DNA of 51,152 nucleotides from assembly GCF_001667775.1 (NCBI RefSeq), contig NZ_LZJI01000231.1, positions 1-51,152 of the forward strand, written 5' to 3'. The notes beneath the pieces are model-generated. The model made no database searches and was not told where the DNA came from. It saw nothing but the letters and a program-made list of their open reading frames with translations. Of this stretch, positions 1-8,007 are shown in pieces; within the stretch, counting starts at the first letter, position 1, and each line of letters begins with the position of its first letter. Position numbers and translations under genes: made by a program. Origin of the DNA: Mycobacterium sp. E1747 (GTDB lineage: Bacteria; Actinomycetota; Actinomycetes; Mycobacteriales; Mycobacteriaceae).

Positions 1-1
1 A

Positions 2-82
2 CGGGGGCAACCGCGCAGCAACACATTTCACCATCCCGAGAAACTGCTGCGCGGTGAAGACGACGATGACGACGCGGCATAG
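2..82 (+). CDS. 3' end of a 13E12/DUF222 HNH-type protein (partial)
   Basis: Only the last 26 codons are in the window; the reading frame is open from base 2 and stops with TAG at 80-82. The visible tail contains NTFHHPEKLLRG followed by an acidic run (EDDDDDAA). I recall an HHPE..L motif plus acidic tail at the C-terminus of mycobacterial REP13E12 / DUF222 HNH-endonuclease-like proteins, which are multicopy and often linked to phage-like or recombination-prone loci. It converges on the SDR gene, leaving 38 bp between stops. The catalytic HNH part would lie to the left, outside the window. The call rests on the tail alone. Confidence 0.5.
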   Translation, partial: RGQPRSNTFHHPEKLLRGEDDDDDAA

Positions 83-120
83 GTCAGGGGTCGACTCTGC
101 CAGCGCGGCGTCGAGCAGAC

Positions 121-885
121 CTACCAGGTTTGCTCCGCCGCGCGCACCAGCATGTGATTGACCGCGACCCGGCGATCGCGGGTCACCATGAACAACACCG
201 CGTCGGCGATGTCTTCGGGCCGCAACCTCACCATGCCGGCGGTCTGGCGTTCGAACGCCTCCCGGGACGGCTCGGCGAGGTGGCTGAAGATCTCGGTATC
301 GACCGTTCCGGGCCCGACCACGCCGACACGCACCCGTTGGCCGAGCACCTCTTGCCGGATGCCCTCGCTGAAGGCGTTCACGCCGAACTTGGTCAACGAG
401 TAGACCGCCGTGTTCGGCCGAGCGACCCATCCGGCGGTCGAACTGATGGTGACCAGGTCGGCGACACCACGCGGTGAGTCGGAGGCGGCGTTGATCAGAT
501 GCGGAAGGGCCGCGCGACTCACGTACAGGACCCCTTGCACGTTCACCGTCACCATGGCGTCCCAATCCCGCAGCGACGCCTCGACCGCGGGGCCCGACTG
601 CATCAACCCGGCGTTGTTCACCACCGTGTCGAGCCGGCCGAACTCCGTCACGGCGCGCTGGACGGCCGCTGACACCTGATCGGCGTCGGTGACGTCGGCG
701 GCCACGGGAAGCGCTGCGCCTCCGGCGGATTCGATGTCGGCCTTCAGTTCGGCAAGCCGGTCCGCGCGGCGCGCCAGCAGGGCCACCGCCGCACCCTCGG
801 CGGCCAGCGCCCTCGCCGTAGCGGCGCCGATACCGCTGCTGGCGCCGGTCACCAGGGCCGCGGTGTGTGCAAGTGTCCCCGTCAT
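121..885 (-). CDS. SDR family NAD(P)-dependent oxidoreductase
   Basis: A 254-aa classical short-chain dehydrogenase/reductase, normal length for the family. The Rossmann cofactor loop TGASSGIG is at residues 13-20, NNAG near residue 90, the catalytic Ser in TISSTAGW and the catalytic pair in YSLTK. An Arg-Arg-x-x-Arg stretch after beta-2 (ARRADRL) suggests NADP(H). The substrate cannot be read from sequence. The ATG overlaps the stop of the upstream CaiB-like stub as ATGA (882-885), so the two are probably translated together. Confidence 0.9.
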   Translation of the reverse strand: MTGTLAHTAALVTGASSGIGAATARALAAEGAAVALLARRADRLAELKADIESAGGAALPVAADVTDADQVSAAVQRAVTEFGRLDTVVNNAGLMQSGPAVEASLRDWDAMVTVNVQGVLYVSRAALPHLINAASDSPRGVADLVTISSTAGWVARPNTAVYSLTKFGVNAFSEGIRQEVLGQRVRVGVVGPGTVDTEIFSHLAEPSREAFERQTAGMVRLRPEDIADAVLFMVTRDRRVAVNHMLVRAAEQTW

Positions 886-1091
886 GTCCCACCCGTCGTC
901 GAGCGGGCCGCCTCCGATGGCGCGCCCAGTATCCCGTGTAGCACATAATCGGTGCGCTCGCCCAGGTTTGGGGCGCCGCGAGCGATGCGCGCCTCGTTGC
1001 GTGCCATCCGCCAGGACGGCCCGACGATCGGCCGCGGACCCTCACGGTGATCGCTGGCGAGCCGATACAGCTCGCGGTCGCGCGCCGACAT
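882..1091 (-). CDS. Short CaiB/BaiF CoA-transferase C-terminal stub
   Basis: A 69-aa reading frame whose end (GAPNLGERTDYVLHGILG) resembles the C-terminal segment of class III (CaiB/BaiF, Frc-type) CoA transferases, which are normally about 400 aa. The catalytic Asp domain and all of the N-terminal fold are missing, so transferase activity is not expected. It still has a perfect Shine-Dalgarno AGGAGG six bases before the ATG at 1091 and is coupled to the downstream SDR by an ATGA overlap. The longer frame back to 1196 lacks this support. Either a decayed gene kept because it leads translation of the SDR, or a recombination product that acquired a start site. Confidence 0.55.
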   Translation of the reverse strand: MSARDRELYRLASDHREGPRPIVGPSWRMARNEARIARGAPNLGERTDYVLHGILGAPSEAARSTTGGT

Positions 1092-1195
1092 GGGAGCCCT
1101 CCTGAAGCGGTCAGGGCTTCGCGTATCCCGCCACGCGGCCGAAAGCGGGCGCCGTACAACCACGCACCGACGCGGCCGTTCCCTCGGCTGGAACA

Positions 1196-1819
1196 ATGGG
1201 TCGAATGACTCGACGGCCAGGTGGTGGGAGGGTCGGCGTCCCGACCGCTCGGCTGATGTGCGCCGGGCTGCTCGTTGCGCTGGTGTGCGGCTGCCACTCG
1301 ACGCGGCACGCGGCCGTCCCCTCCTCGTCGACCACTACCGCCGCAACCACCGCGATGCCCACCACAAGCGCGTCGCCCGCGCCGATCGTGAAGATCGCGC
1401 CCCTGCCCGTGCGCCCGGTCAACAAGTCGCAGCCGGCCAGCCCGCAGAAGTGCCCGGCCACCGACCCGAATCATCCGGTGGCGCCGAATGATTCCTTCAC
1501 CGCGTGCGATGTCGGCCGAACGACCCTGTACGCGCTCGGCCCCGAGACGATGCAGCTCGGGCTGATCCATGTGGAGCCACCGAAGTCGCTGACGGCGGGC
1601 TTCTACGACGTGACCCTTACCCTCGACCCCTCATCGGCAGCCACGTGGGCGTCATATACCGCCGCGCATCTCAAAGACCATGTGGCCTTCATCCGCGACA
1701 ATCTCGTGCTGGAGGCGCCAATCATCGAAGAACCCGTCACTTCGGGGCGCATCGCGCTGACCACTCAAACGGCCGAGGGAGCTGCGCATTTGGCCCAGCT
1801 CGCCGGCCGTCCGTTGTGA
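1196..1819 (+). CDS. Lipoprotein with SecD-P1-head-like domain
   Basis: A 207-aa exported protein. The N-terminus has an Arg-rich start, a hydrophobic core and a lipobox-like LVCGC ending at about Cys33, followed by a Ser/Thr/Pro/Ala-rich linker to about residue 75. The C-terminal 120 residues (from KCPATDP) match the SecDF P1 head subdomain pattern: a beta strand VTLTLDPSSAATW, then APIIEEPVTSGRIAL and a final alpha-helix ending in LAGRPL. Such domains occur in actinobacterial lipoproteins outside SecD itself, with unknown partners. A second in-frame ATG at 1205 is an alternative start. It is divergent from the CaiB stub/SDR pair. Confidence 0.75.
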   Translation: MGRMTRRPGGGRVGVPTARLMCAGLLVALVCGCHSTRHAAVPSSSTTTAATTAMPTTSASPAPIVKIAPLPVRPVNKSQPASPQKCPATDPNHPVAPNDSFTACDVGRTTLYALGPETMQLGLIHVEPPKSLTAGFYDVTLTLDPSSAATWASYTAAHLKDHVAFIRDNLVLEAPIIEEPVTSGRIALTTQTAEGAAHLAQLAGRPL

Positions 1820-1993
1820 CGTGACCACGACGGGCACCGATCGGCTCGGCTCGGCTCGGGTTGCTGAGCGTATTCGGCTTCCGCCAATGTCGCCGCGATC
1901 GACCGGCTGCGCCCATGCGTCAAAGCGGGGCGGCGGCCGTTGTCCGCCATCCAGTGACGGCAACAGACCGCGCCAGGTCATGGCCCGCGGCGG

Positions 1994-2242
1994 TTAAGTG
2001 CAGGGAACCCCATGTGGGCCGCCGATCCACTGACCGGGCGGCGACTGCCACGGACAAATCTGCTTGACCTGTCCCGGTGGCAGCGGGTTCCAGTGACCGT
2101 TGTCCACGACGTGCGGGCCCGGCGGAACCGGCGGCGGCCACGGTCCTGGGTGCGCCTGCGCCATACCGGTACCGAGGCCGAGGGCCGCCGCGCTCAACGC
2201 GCCGACGACCGCGGTCCTACCTGCAAATTTCTTGACGTTCAC
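1994..2242 (-). CDS. Small secreted proline-rich protein
   Basis: An 82-aa protein with a clear Sec signal peptide (MNVKKFAGRT, hydrophobic core, AQA cleavage site near residue 30). The mature peptide of about 52 residues is rich in Pro, Gly and Trp and has two Cys, one at the very end, which could form one disulphide. The GTG start at 2242 is set by AGGAGG about 8 bases upstream. I do not recognise a functional family; small secreted peptides of this kind are common in mycobacteria. Confidence 0.75.
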   Translation of the reverse strand: MNVKKFAGRTAVVGALSAAALGLGTGMAQAHPGPWPPPVPPGPHVVDNGHWNPLPPGQVKQICPWQSPPGQWIGGPHGVPCT

Positions 2243-2399
2243 TCTGCTGGCCTCCTCTCGGTCCCGTGGCCTCCATCCGGAGCGCCCGCGGTGTGCGGGG
2301 ATAGACCGATCTCACGACCCCAATTTGTCCCACTAGATTACCCCCGCTCGCGACGTAGCAAACCGCGCCAGCGTTCAGCGGGTCCCCACCTGCGTGGAC

Positions 2400-3623
2400 T
2401 CAGCCGTTCGCGCGACGGGCGAATGCCGGCGCGTGCTCGGGCAAGACACCCACGCCGACGAAGTAGGCCGGCACGATCGACAGCCACGGCAATCGTTGCA
2501 TCAGGCCGAGGAGTGCCGCCGGTGGGGTGGGGTCCGCCCCGCGCAGCAACGGCCCGAGCAGCATCCGGTGCAGCGCCTGCTGCACCAATTGCGTCACCAC
2601 CGTCGGAAAAATGCGCCGGCGGTGCACCGCCGCGAGGTCGCGGTCACCGACTCGGTGTCGCCGCAGCGGTTCGGCCAGGACGGTCGCGGCCGCGACGGCA
2701 TCCTGGATCGCCAGGTTGATACCGACGCCGCCCAGCGGCGACATCGCGTGCGCCGCGTCGCCGATGCACAGCAGCCCGTTGGTATGCCATCGACGCAGCC
2801 GATTCACGTGCACGTCAAGGTGTTTGACGTCGTCCATCGATTGCAGCGCCGCCACCGACTCCGGCATGTCGGGCAGCAGCTCTTCGACGTCACGGCGAAA
2901 CGCGTCTATGCCGCGCGCCCGCAACTGGGCGTCCGTGCCCTTGGGCCCAAGGTAAGCGATCTGGAAGTAGCGCTCCCGCGGGATCACGGCAAGGCCCTTG
3001 CCCGGACCGAGGCGAGGGAGGAAGGAGTATTCCACGTCTTCCTTGTGCGGCAACCGAAACCACCACACGTCGAACTTCACCGGGAACTCACGCGCTTTCA
3101 GTCCCGCCTCCCGACGAGCGATCGACCAACGGCCGTCGCAGGCAACCGTCAGCTCGGCCCGCAGTTCGCCCGGGCCGTCCGGCCCGCGGTAGCGCACCCC
3201 GGCGACCCGGCCGGCCTCCCATACCAGCCCGGTGACTTCGGTGTTCATCCGCAGCGAGAAGCTGGGCTCCGCCTGAGCCGCGTCGGCCAGCAGGTTGAGC
3301 AGGTCCCACTGCGGCACCATCGCGACAAAGGGATGGGGCTGGCGCAACCGCTCGAAGTCGACGTAGGTCACCGACCGCCCGTTGGATTCGAGTTTGGCGG
3401 TGCGGACCTCGGTGAAAGGCAAGGCCGCGAAGGGTTCCCACAGGCCCAGCTCGTCGAGCAAGCGCATGGTGGTCGGATGGACCGTGTCGCCGCGAAAGTC
3501 GCGCAGGAAATCGCCGTGCTTCTCCATCAAAGTGACCTGCACACCCGCCCGAGCCAGTAGCAGCCCCAGGACCATGCCGGCCGGTCCGCCACCGATGATC
3601 GCGCAGGTCGTCGTCTCGGCCAT
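2400..3623 (-). CDS. FAD-dependent monooxygenase / oxidoreductase (PHBH-like)
   Basis: A 407-aa flavoprotein of the UbiH/PHBH hydroxylase fold. The N-terminal ADP-binding motif is GGGPAGMVLGLLLARAG (residues 10-26), a conserved segment DFRGDTVHPTTMRLLDELGL follows, and the second FAD motif GDAAHAMSPLGGVGINLA lies near residue 300. Such enzymes hydroxylate aromatic or polyketide rings using NAD(P)H and O2. The ATG at 3623 is 8 bases downstream of the sulfatase stop, so the two are probably one transcript. A longer open frame upstream is antisense to nothing but overlaps the sulfatase in another frame and is not real. Confidence 0.88.
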   Translation of the reverse strand: MAETTTCAIIGGGPAGMVLGLLLARAGVQVTLMEKHGDFLRDFRGDTVHPTTMRLLDELGLWEPFAALPFTEVRTAKLESNGRSVTYVDFERLRQPHPFVAMVPQWDLLNLLADAAQAEPSFSLRMNTEVTGLVWEAGRVAGVRYRGPDGPGELRAELTVACDGRWSIARREAGLKAREFPVKFDVWWFRLPHKEDVEYSFLPRLGPGKGLAVIPRERYFQIAYLGPKGTDAQLRARGIDAFRRDVEELLPDMPESVAALQSMDDVKHLDVHVNRLRRWHTNGLLCIGDAAHAMSPLGGVGINLAIQDAVAAATVLAEPLRRHRVGDRDLAAVHRRRIFPTVVTQLVQQALHRMLLGPLLRGADPTPPAALLGLMQRLPWLSIVPAYFVGVGVLPEHAPAFARRANG

Positions 3624-3631
3624 CGGAGCCG

Positions 3632-5233
3632 TCAGAACTCGACGTCGAAGACCGAGACGGGATCGAGGATCACCCCGGTTTCCTCGACGTAGCGATCCCA
3701 CAACGTCAGCAGCTCGGCCAGCTTGTCCGGGTGCGAGCCGGCCAGGTCGTGAATTTCGCCGGGGTCCGCCGCGAGGTCGTAGAGCTGCCAGCCGCCCGGA
3801 CCGTACGGCGCCGGCAGGTGCAACGCCTTCCAATCCCCCTGGCGAATCGCCCTGCGGCCGAACAGCTCCCAGCCCGTCCCGGTCTCGGCGTCGTGAACGG
3901 TCTCGGCACCCCCCGACAGGTAACCCACGAGAGAACGGCCGCGCATCGGCGCTACATCGCGCCCGCGGTAGGACGTGCCGGGGTGCGCCGCGCCCGCCAG
4001 TTCGAGCACGGTCGGGGCGATGTCCATCACGGTGCTGAACGCGGTGCCGATCTCTCGCTGCCGCGCAAACCCCGGCCAGGTCACGAAACCGACCACGCGG
4101 ATCCCGCCTTCGGTGGTGAACGCCTTGTGCAACCGCGACGGCGCGGTAGCGGCTTGTGCCCACCGTGGGCCGTACCAGATGAAAGAGGAGGGCCGGCCCA
4201 GGTTGTCAAGGCTATTGTCGCAATGCTTTTCGATCTGCGCGACGATTCGAGCCCCGACCAATGGCATCGCCTCGACGATCGCTCCCTCGGCTCCGTTGTC
4301 GGACAAGAAGATAACGACGGTGTCGTCCAGTTCGCCCCGGCCCGAAAGGTAGTCGAGCACCCGGCCGATATTCCAGTCCATCCGGTCGACCATCGCGGCG
4401 TAGACCTCCATGCTGCGGGCCGACAACGCGCGCTGCTCATCGGTCATATCGGCCCACTCGGGGGCCCCGTCGGCGACGACCGGGTGCGCCTCGACGTCCG
4501 GCGGGCACAGGCCCAGCCGCTTGAGCGCCGCCAGTCGCTCCTCGCGCAGCGCGTCGGGTCCGGCGTCATAGCGGCCACGGTATTTCGCGATGGATGCGTC
4601 CGGGGCCTGCAGCGGCCAATGCGGCGCCTGGAAGGGCAGATACGCGAAGAACGGCCGGTCGTCGCCGGGCGCACGTTCGCCGAAATACTGCAGCAGCTTG
4701 TCGGTGTAAAAGTCCGACGAGTAGAAGTCATCTCCCACGGTGACGAACTGGTCGTCCTCGGTGTAAAGCGTTGGCACGGGCGAGAAACTGCGCGCACCAC
4801 CGCCACCGAAATGGCTGGCCCCCGCCGGGAGCAGCGCGAACGAGCGCTCGAAACCGCGCGCCCAGGGCGACCTGTCGATCGTGGCGCCCAGGTGCCACTT
4901 GCCCGACATCAGCGTCAGGTATCCCGCGTCGCGCAGTAGTTCCGGCAACGCCACCACCCGGTCGTTCAGGTAACCCTCGTAGCCCGGCGCGCCGCGGAAC
5001 GCGGGACCCGCGACCTCCAGCATGGTGCCAATGCCGGCGATGTGGTGGTCCGTCCCCGTCAGCAGCATCGCCCGGGTGGGTGAGCAGGCCGGCGCGGAGT
5101 GGAAGTCCGTGAGCCGGATTCCCGCATGCGCCAGCCGATCGAGGTTCGGCGTCTCGATTTCGCCGCCGAACGCACCGATATCGGAAAAGCCGAGGTCGTC
5201 CGCCACGATCACGAGGAAGTTGGGCCGCTTCAC
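3632..5233 (-). CDS. Type I (formylglycine) arylsulfatase
   Basis: A 533-aa alkaline-phosphatase-superfamily sulfatase. It opens with the metal-binding NFLVIVADDLGFSDIG (Asp12, Asp13), and the sulfatase signature CSPTRAMLLTG places the Cys converted to formylglycine at residue 50, so a formylglycine-generating enzyme is needed elsewhere in the genome. GKWHLG near 110 and SDNGAEG near 300 are the other conserved active-site segments. No signal peptide is visible, so it is probably cytoplasmic. The GTG start at 5233 places the family start VKRPNFL at the N-terminus; the open frame continues to 5416 without homology. Co-directional with the FAD monooxygenase. Substrate unknown. Confidence 0.9.
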   Translation of the reverse strand: MKRPNFLVIVADDLGFSDIGAFGGEIETPNLDRLAHAGIRLTDFHSAPACSPTRAMLLTGTDHHIAGIGTMLEVAGPAFRGAPGYEGYLNDRVVALPELLRDAGYLTLMSGKWHLGATIDRSPWARGFERSFALLPAGASHFGGGGARSFSPVPTLYTEDDQFVTVGDDFYSSDFYTDKLLQYFGERAPGDDRPFFAYLPFQAPHWPLQAPDASIAKYRGRYDAGPDALREERLAALKRLGLCPPDVEAHPVVADGAPEWADMTDEQRALSARSMEVYAAMVDRMDWNIGRVLDYLSGRGELDDTVVIFLSDNGAEGAIVEAMPLVGARIVAQIEKHCDNSLDNLGRPSSFIWYGPRWAQAATAPSRLHKAFTTEGGIRVVGFVTWPGFARQREIGTAFSTVMDIAPTVLELAGAAHPGTSYRGRDVAPMRGRSLVGYLSGGAETVHDAETGTGWELFGRRAIRQGDWKALHLPAPYGPGGWQLYDLAADPGEIHDLAGSHPDKLAELLTLWDRYVEETGVILDPVSVFDVEF

Positions 5234-5343
5234 GCTGAAGCATCCTGCCAGGTCCCGCGGCCGAGCGGAATGCCGCCACGACGGGGCCTCGTTATTGTCG
5301 GGGCGGGGTTGTCCGCCTTCGGCTACACCGGAAGGGCTCTGAC

Positions 5344-6363
5344 ATGCTGGCAGCTTTTGAAATGTCCATTCCGCTGGTCGCCGCCCCGATGGCGGGCGGC
5401 CCGACCACCCCCGCAATGGTGTCGGCCGCGACCCGCGCGGGCGGCCTGGGCATGCTTGCCGCCGGCTACAAGACCGTGGAGGCCGTGGAGGCCGAGGTCA
5501 AACAGGTCCGCGCTGAGGGAATCCCGTTCGGCATCAACCTGTTTGCACCCAACCCGCTGCCGGTGGACCGCGGGAGCTATCGCACTTACGCCGCGATCGT
5601 GCAGCGCGACGCCGAGCAATTCGGGCTGACGCTGCCTCAGGCCCCGATCGAGGACACCGACGGGTTCGACGACAAGGTCGCGCTGCTGCTCGACGACCCG
5701 GTTCCCATGGTGTCGTTCACCTTCGGCATCCCGCCGCGCGCGGTAATTGCGGCGCTGCGCAAGGCGGGCAGCGTCGTGGTGCAGACGGTGACCACGCCCC
5801 ACGAGGCGGTGCAGGCGCGCGACGCCGGGGTCGACATGCTCGCCGTGCAGGCGGCGGCCGCCGGCGGTCACTCGGGCACACTCTCGCCGCGGGAGCCGCT
5901 GACGCCGGTGCCGATCGCCGAATTGGTCGAACGGATCGTCGCGGCCGTGTCCTTGCCGGTGCTGGCCGCCGGCGGGCTCGCCACCCCCGCCGCGGTGGCC
6001 GAGGTGATCCGCGCGGGCGCCGCGGCGGCCGCCGTCGGGACCGTTCTGCTGCGCGCGGACGAAAGCGGCGCCTCGGCCACGCATCAGGCGGCCCTGACCG
6101 ATCCGGAGTACACCGAGACGGTGCTCACGCACGCCTTCACCGGTCGGCCCGCCCGCGGGTTGCGCAACGCGTTCATCGACGCCCACGAGGCTCAGGCGCC
6201 GCTGGGCTATCCGGCCATCCACTACCTCACCAGCCCACTGCGCAAGGCGGCAGCCGCGGCGGGCAAGCCCGACTACGTGCACCTGTGGGCGGGCACCGGC
6301 TACCGCAATGCCACCGCCGAACCCACCGCCCAGATTCTGCGGCGGCTGGCTAGCGACCTATGA
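5344..6363 (+). CDS. Nitronate monooxygenase (2-nitropropane dioxygenase family)
   Basis: A 339-aa FMN-dependent TIM-barrel enzyme. Family marks are the N-terminal PLVAAPMAGG, GGLGMLAAGY, a mid-barrel VQAAAAGGHSGT and the phosphate-binding AAGGLATPAAVAEVIRAGAAA. These enzymes oxidise alkyl nitronates (for example propionate-3-nitronate) to carbonyl compounds, protecting against nitro toxins. GGAAGGG sits 7 bases before the ATG at 5344. The gene is divergent from the sulfatase, and its last 6 bases overlap the end of the convergent methyltransferase gene. Confidence 0.88.
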   Translation: MLAAFEMSIPLVAAPMAGGPTTPAMVSAATRAGGLGMLAAGYKTVEAVEAEVKQVRAEGIPFGINLFAPNPLPVDRGSYRTYAAIVQRDAEQFGLTLPQAPIEDTDGFDDKVALLLDDPVPMVSFTFGIPPRAVIAALRKAGSVVVQTVTTPHEAVQARDAGVDMLAVQAAAAGGHSGTLSPREPLTPVPIAELVERIVAAVSLPVLAAGGLATPAAVAEVIRAGAAAAAVGTVLLRADESGASATHQAALTDPEYTETVLTHAFTGRPARGLRNAFIDAHEAQAPLGYPAIHYLTSPLRKAAAAAGKPDYVHLWAGTGYRNATAEPTAQILRRLASDL

Positions 6364-7182
6364 GTATTCGAAGCGGTTCAGCACGTCGTAGTTGCGAGCC
6401 CCCGCCACCCACATGACCCGATACAGCAGTCGCACCACCGTCGAGTCGATCTGCCGGTGGCCGGCCAGCGTGGACGTCTGCTCGAGCAACCGCAGCCGCG
6501 GGTTCCAAGACTCCAGTTCCCGCGCATCGCCGATACCCCACTTGATGATCCCCCGGGTGAACACCTTTGACAGCAGCGGCGCCAGCGCCGAGAGTGTGTC
6601 GAAATGCATTTCGCCGCTTTGGAATCGGTCCGTCAGACGCTGCAGCATGTCGCGGACCTGGTGTTCGCTCAGATACATGAGCAGGCCTTCGGCGATGACC
6701 AGCGTGGGGCGACCGGCCGGTACCTGGTCCAGCCACTTGCGATCGGTCACCGACGAGCCGACCATCCGATACCGCTCGGCCTCGTCGTAGAGCCGCCGCC
6801 GCAGCTCGATCACGCCGGGCTGGTCGACGTCGAACCACAACACCGACGGCGGCAGGGTGAGCCGGAAGGCACGGCCGTCGAGGCCACAACCCAAGTGCAG
6901 CACCACCGCATCGGGATGGCGCCGCAGGAACTCCGCGCACCAGTCGTCGAGCTGCTTGGCCCGCAGGGCGACCAGGTACTGGTTCGACGCCGGCAGCGAG
7001 CTTCGATGGATTCGCTTGAAGTCGTAGTCGATCCGCTCCACCGCTTCCGCCGCCGCCTTGTCACCCAGAATAGGCCGGCCCGAACGGCTTTCGTGAGCGC
7101 GCAGATAGAGCGTGACGAGGTTCGTCCATTCCACCGAGCCCCACGGCACAGAGGTGAAGTCGACTTTGTCCGTCGAGGTCAT
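6358..7182 (-). CDS. Class I SAM-dependent methyltransferase (LCM/PPM-like)
   Basis: A 274-aa methyltransferase of the leucine carboxyl methyltransferase-like group abundant in mycobacteria. The SAM motif I is VVLHLGCGLDGRAFRL (about residues 93-108), acidic motif II is WFDVDQPGVIELRRRLY, and LVIAEGLLMYL is the conserved post-II segment. The acceptor may be a carboxylate or hydroxyl on a small molecule and is not predictable. The start is set by AAGGAG before the ATG at 7182. The ATGA overlap with the upstream regulator (7179-7182) makes the two a single translationally coupled operon. Confidence 0.88.
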   Translation of the reverse strand: MTSTDKVDFTSVPWGSVEWTNLVTLYLRAHESRSGRPILGDKAAAEAVERIDYDFKRIHRSSLPASNQYLVALRAKQLDDWCAEFLRRHPDAVVLHLGCGLDGRAFRLTLPPSVLWFDVDQPGVIELRRRLYDEAERYRMVGSSVTDRKWLDQVPAGRPTLVIAEGLLMYLSEHQVRDMLQRLTDRFQSGEMHFDTLSALAPLLSKVFTRGIIKWGIGDARELESWNPRLRLLEQTSTLAGHRQIDSTVVRLLYRVMWVAGARNYDVLNRFEYS

Positions 7183-7649
7183 GGCTTTCTCCTTGCCGCC
7201 CGATATTCGGTCCACATCTGCATGAGCTGGTCGCGGTAGGCATTGGTGCAGAACTCACAGAAATCGCGGAAATCCTCGACGCGCTGCCGTTGTTCGGCGC
7301 GGTCCTCATCCAGCACGGAAAGGGCGAACTCGGCGGGTTCGATGCCCAGCCGCATCAACGAGAGTTGTGTTTCCAGAACGCTGGTGAACCCACCCGGCGT
7401 GACCCGATAAAGGTGTTGACGGTTCGGACTGGGCAACCGCTCCACCATGCCGCCCTCCAGGAGCTGCCGGGCGACCGTACTGATGGAGGCCTTGCTGACC
7501 GATAACGCGTCAGCCAGCTGGGTCAAGGATTGCTGCGGCGGATGACAGATGAGCAGCCACCCGTACATCCGGCCCATGGTGCGGGTGGCGCCGAGGAGCT
7601 CGAAGAACAGCCCGAGGCGATCGACGAACTCGGCCTCTTCCGGCGACAT
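7179..7649 (-). CDS. GbsR/MarR family transcriptional regulator
   Basis: A 156-aa winged-helix protein. The N-terminal helix (EFVDRLGLFFELLGATRTMGRMYGWLL) and the HTH (SLTQLADALSVSKASISTVARQLLEGGMVERL, about residues 40-71) are typical of GbsR-type MarR proteins. The C-terminal helices supply dimerisation. It is the first gene of a two-gene operon with the methyltransferase, and a perfect 13-bp palindrome lies 31 bases upstream of its ATG, consistent with autoregulation. Ligand unknown. Confidence 0.87.
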   Translation of the reverse strand: MSPEEAEFVDRLGLFFELLGATRTMGRMYGWLLICHPPQQSLTQLADALSVSKASISTVARQLLEGGMVERLPSPNRQHLYRVTPGGFTSVLETQLSLMRLGIEPAEFALSVLDEDRAEQRQRVEDFRDFCEFCTNAYRDQLMQMWTEYRAARRKP

Positions 7650-7680
7650 AGCTCCCCATCCCGCAACGTTCAGTCCATAC

Positions 7681-7693
7681 TAAACGTAGTTTA
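7681..7693. promoter_or_regulatory. Palindromic operator candidate for the GbsR/MarR regulator
   Basis: TAAACGTAGTTTA is a perfect inverted repeat (5-bp arms, 3-bp centre) in an AT-richer patch just before the regulator gene. MarR-family proteins usually repress their own promoters through short palindromes in this position. Binding is inferred from location and symmetry only. Confidence 0.5.
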
Positions 7694-7707
7694 CGTGATG
7701 TGGGTCT

Positions 7708-8007
7708 TCAACTGGTCACGGGGTCTGCAGCGCCCAGCTCGATTGGATCAGGCAGAGACCCTGGAGCAGGACCACGGTGTGCTTGTCCGAACCGGACGAA
7801 CCCGATTTGCTCGTGGATCGTCTGCTGAGTGTGGGCGTCCGGCTGCCAGGTGATGTGTCCGGCCATGTTCTCGGCGAACCCGATGCCGGCCAGGTGGCGG
7901 AAGGCGACCGCGAGCGCCTGCTCGTCGGACAAGTCGATCCCGATCGGGGGAACCACTGACGGCGCCCAGACCTCCAGGCCGCACCGGCGCGCATGAGGAG
8001 CATTCAT
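7708..8007 (-). pseudogene. Class II aldolase/adducin family, N-terminal remnant
   Basis: A 99-codon frame starting ATG at 8007. Residues about 26-55 (LSDEQALAVAFRHLAGIGFAENMAGHITWQ) match the N-terminus of class II aldolase/adducin proteins, which are about 230-260 aa. After HITWQPD the similarity stops; the zinc-binding His cluster and the rest of the fold are absent, and the remaining residues are unrecognisable. The start overlaps the stop of the acyl-CoA synthetase as ATGA, so it was once the second gene of that operon and may still be translated as a non-functional peptide. Confidence 0.6.

Noticed and set aside
2394..3560. A 388-codon open frame on the plus strand
   Set aside because: It is exactly antisense to the FAD monooxygenase, has no domain and is rich in His/Arg/Gln as expected for a GC-rich shadow frame.
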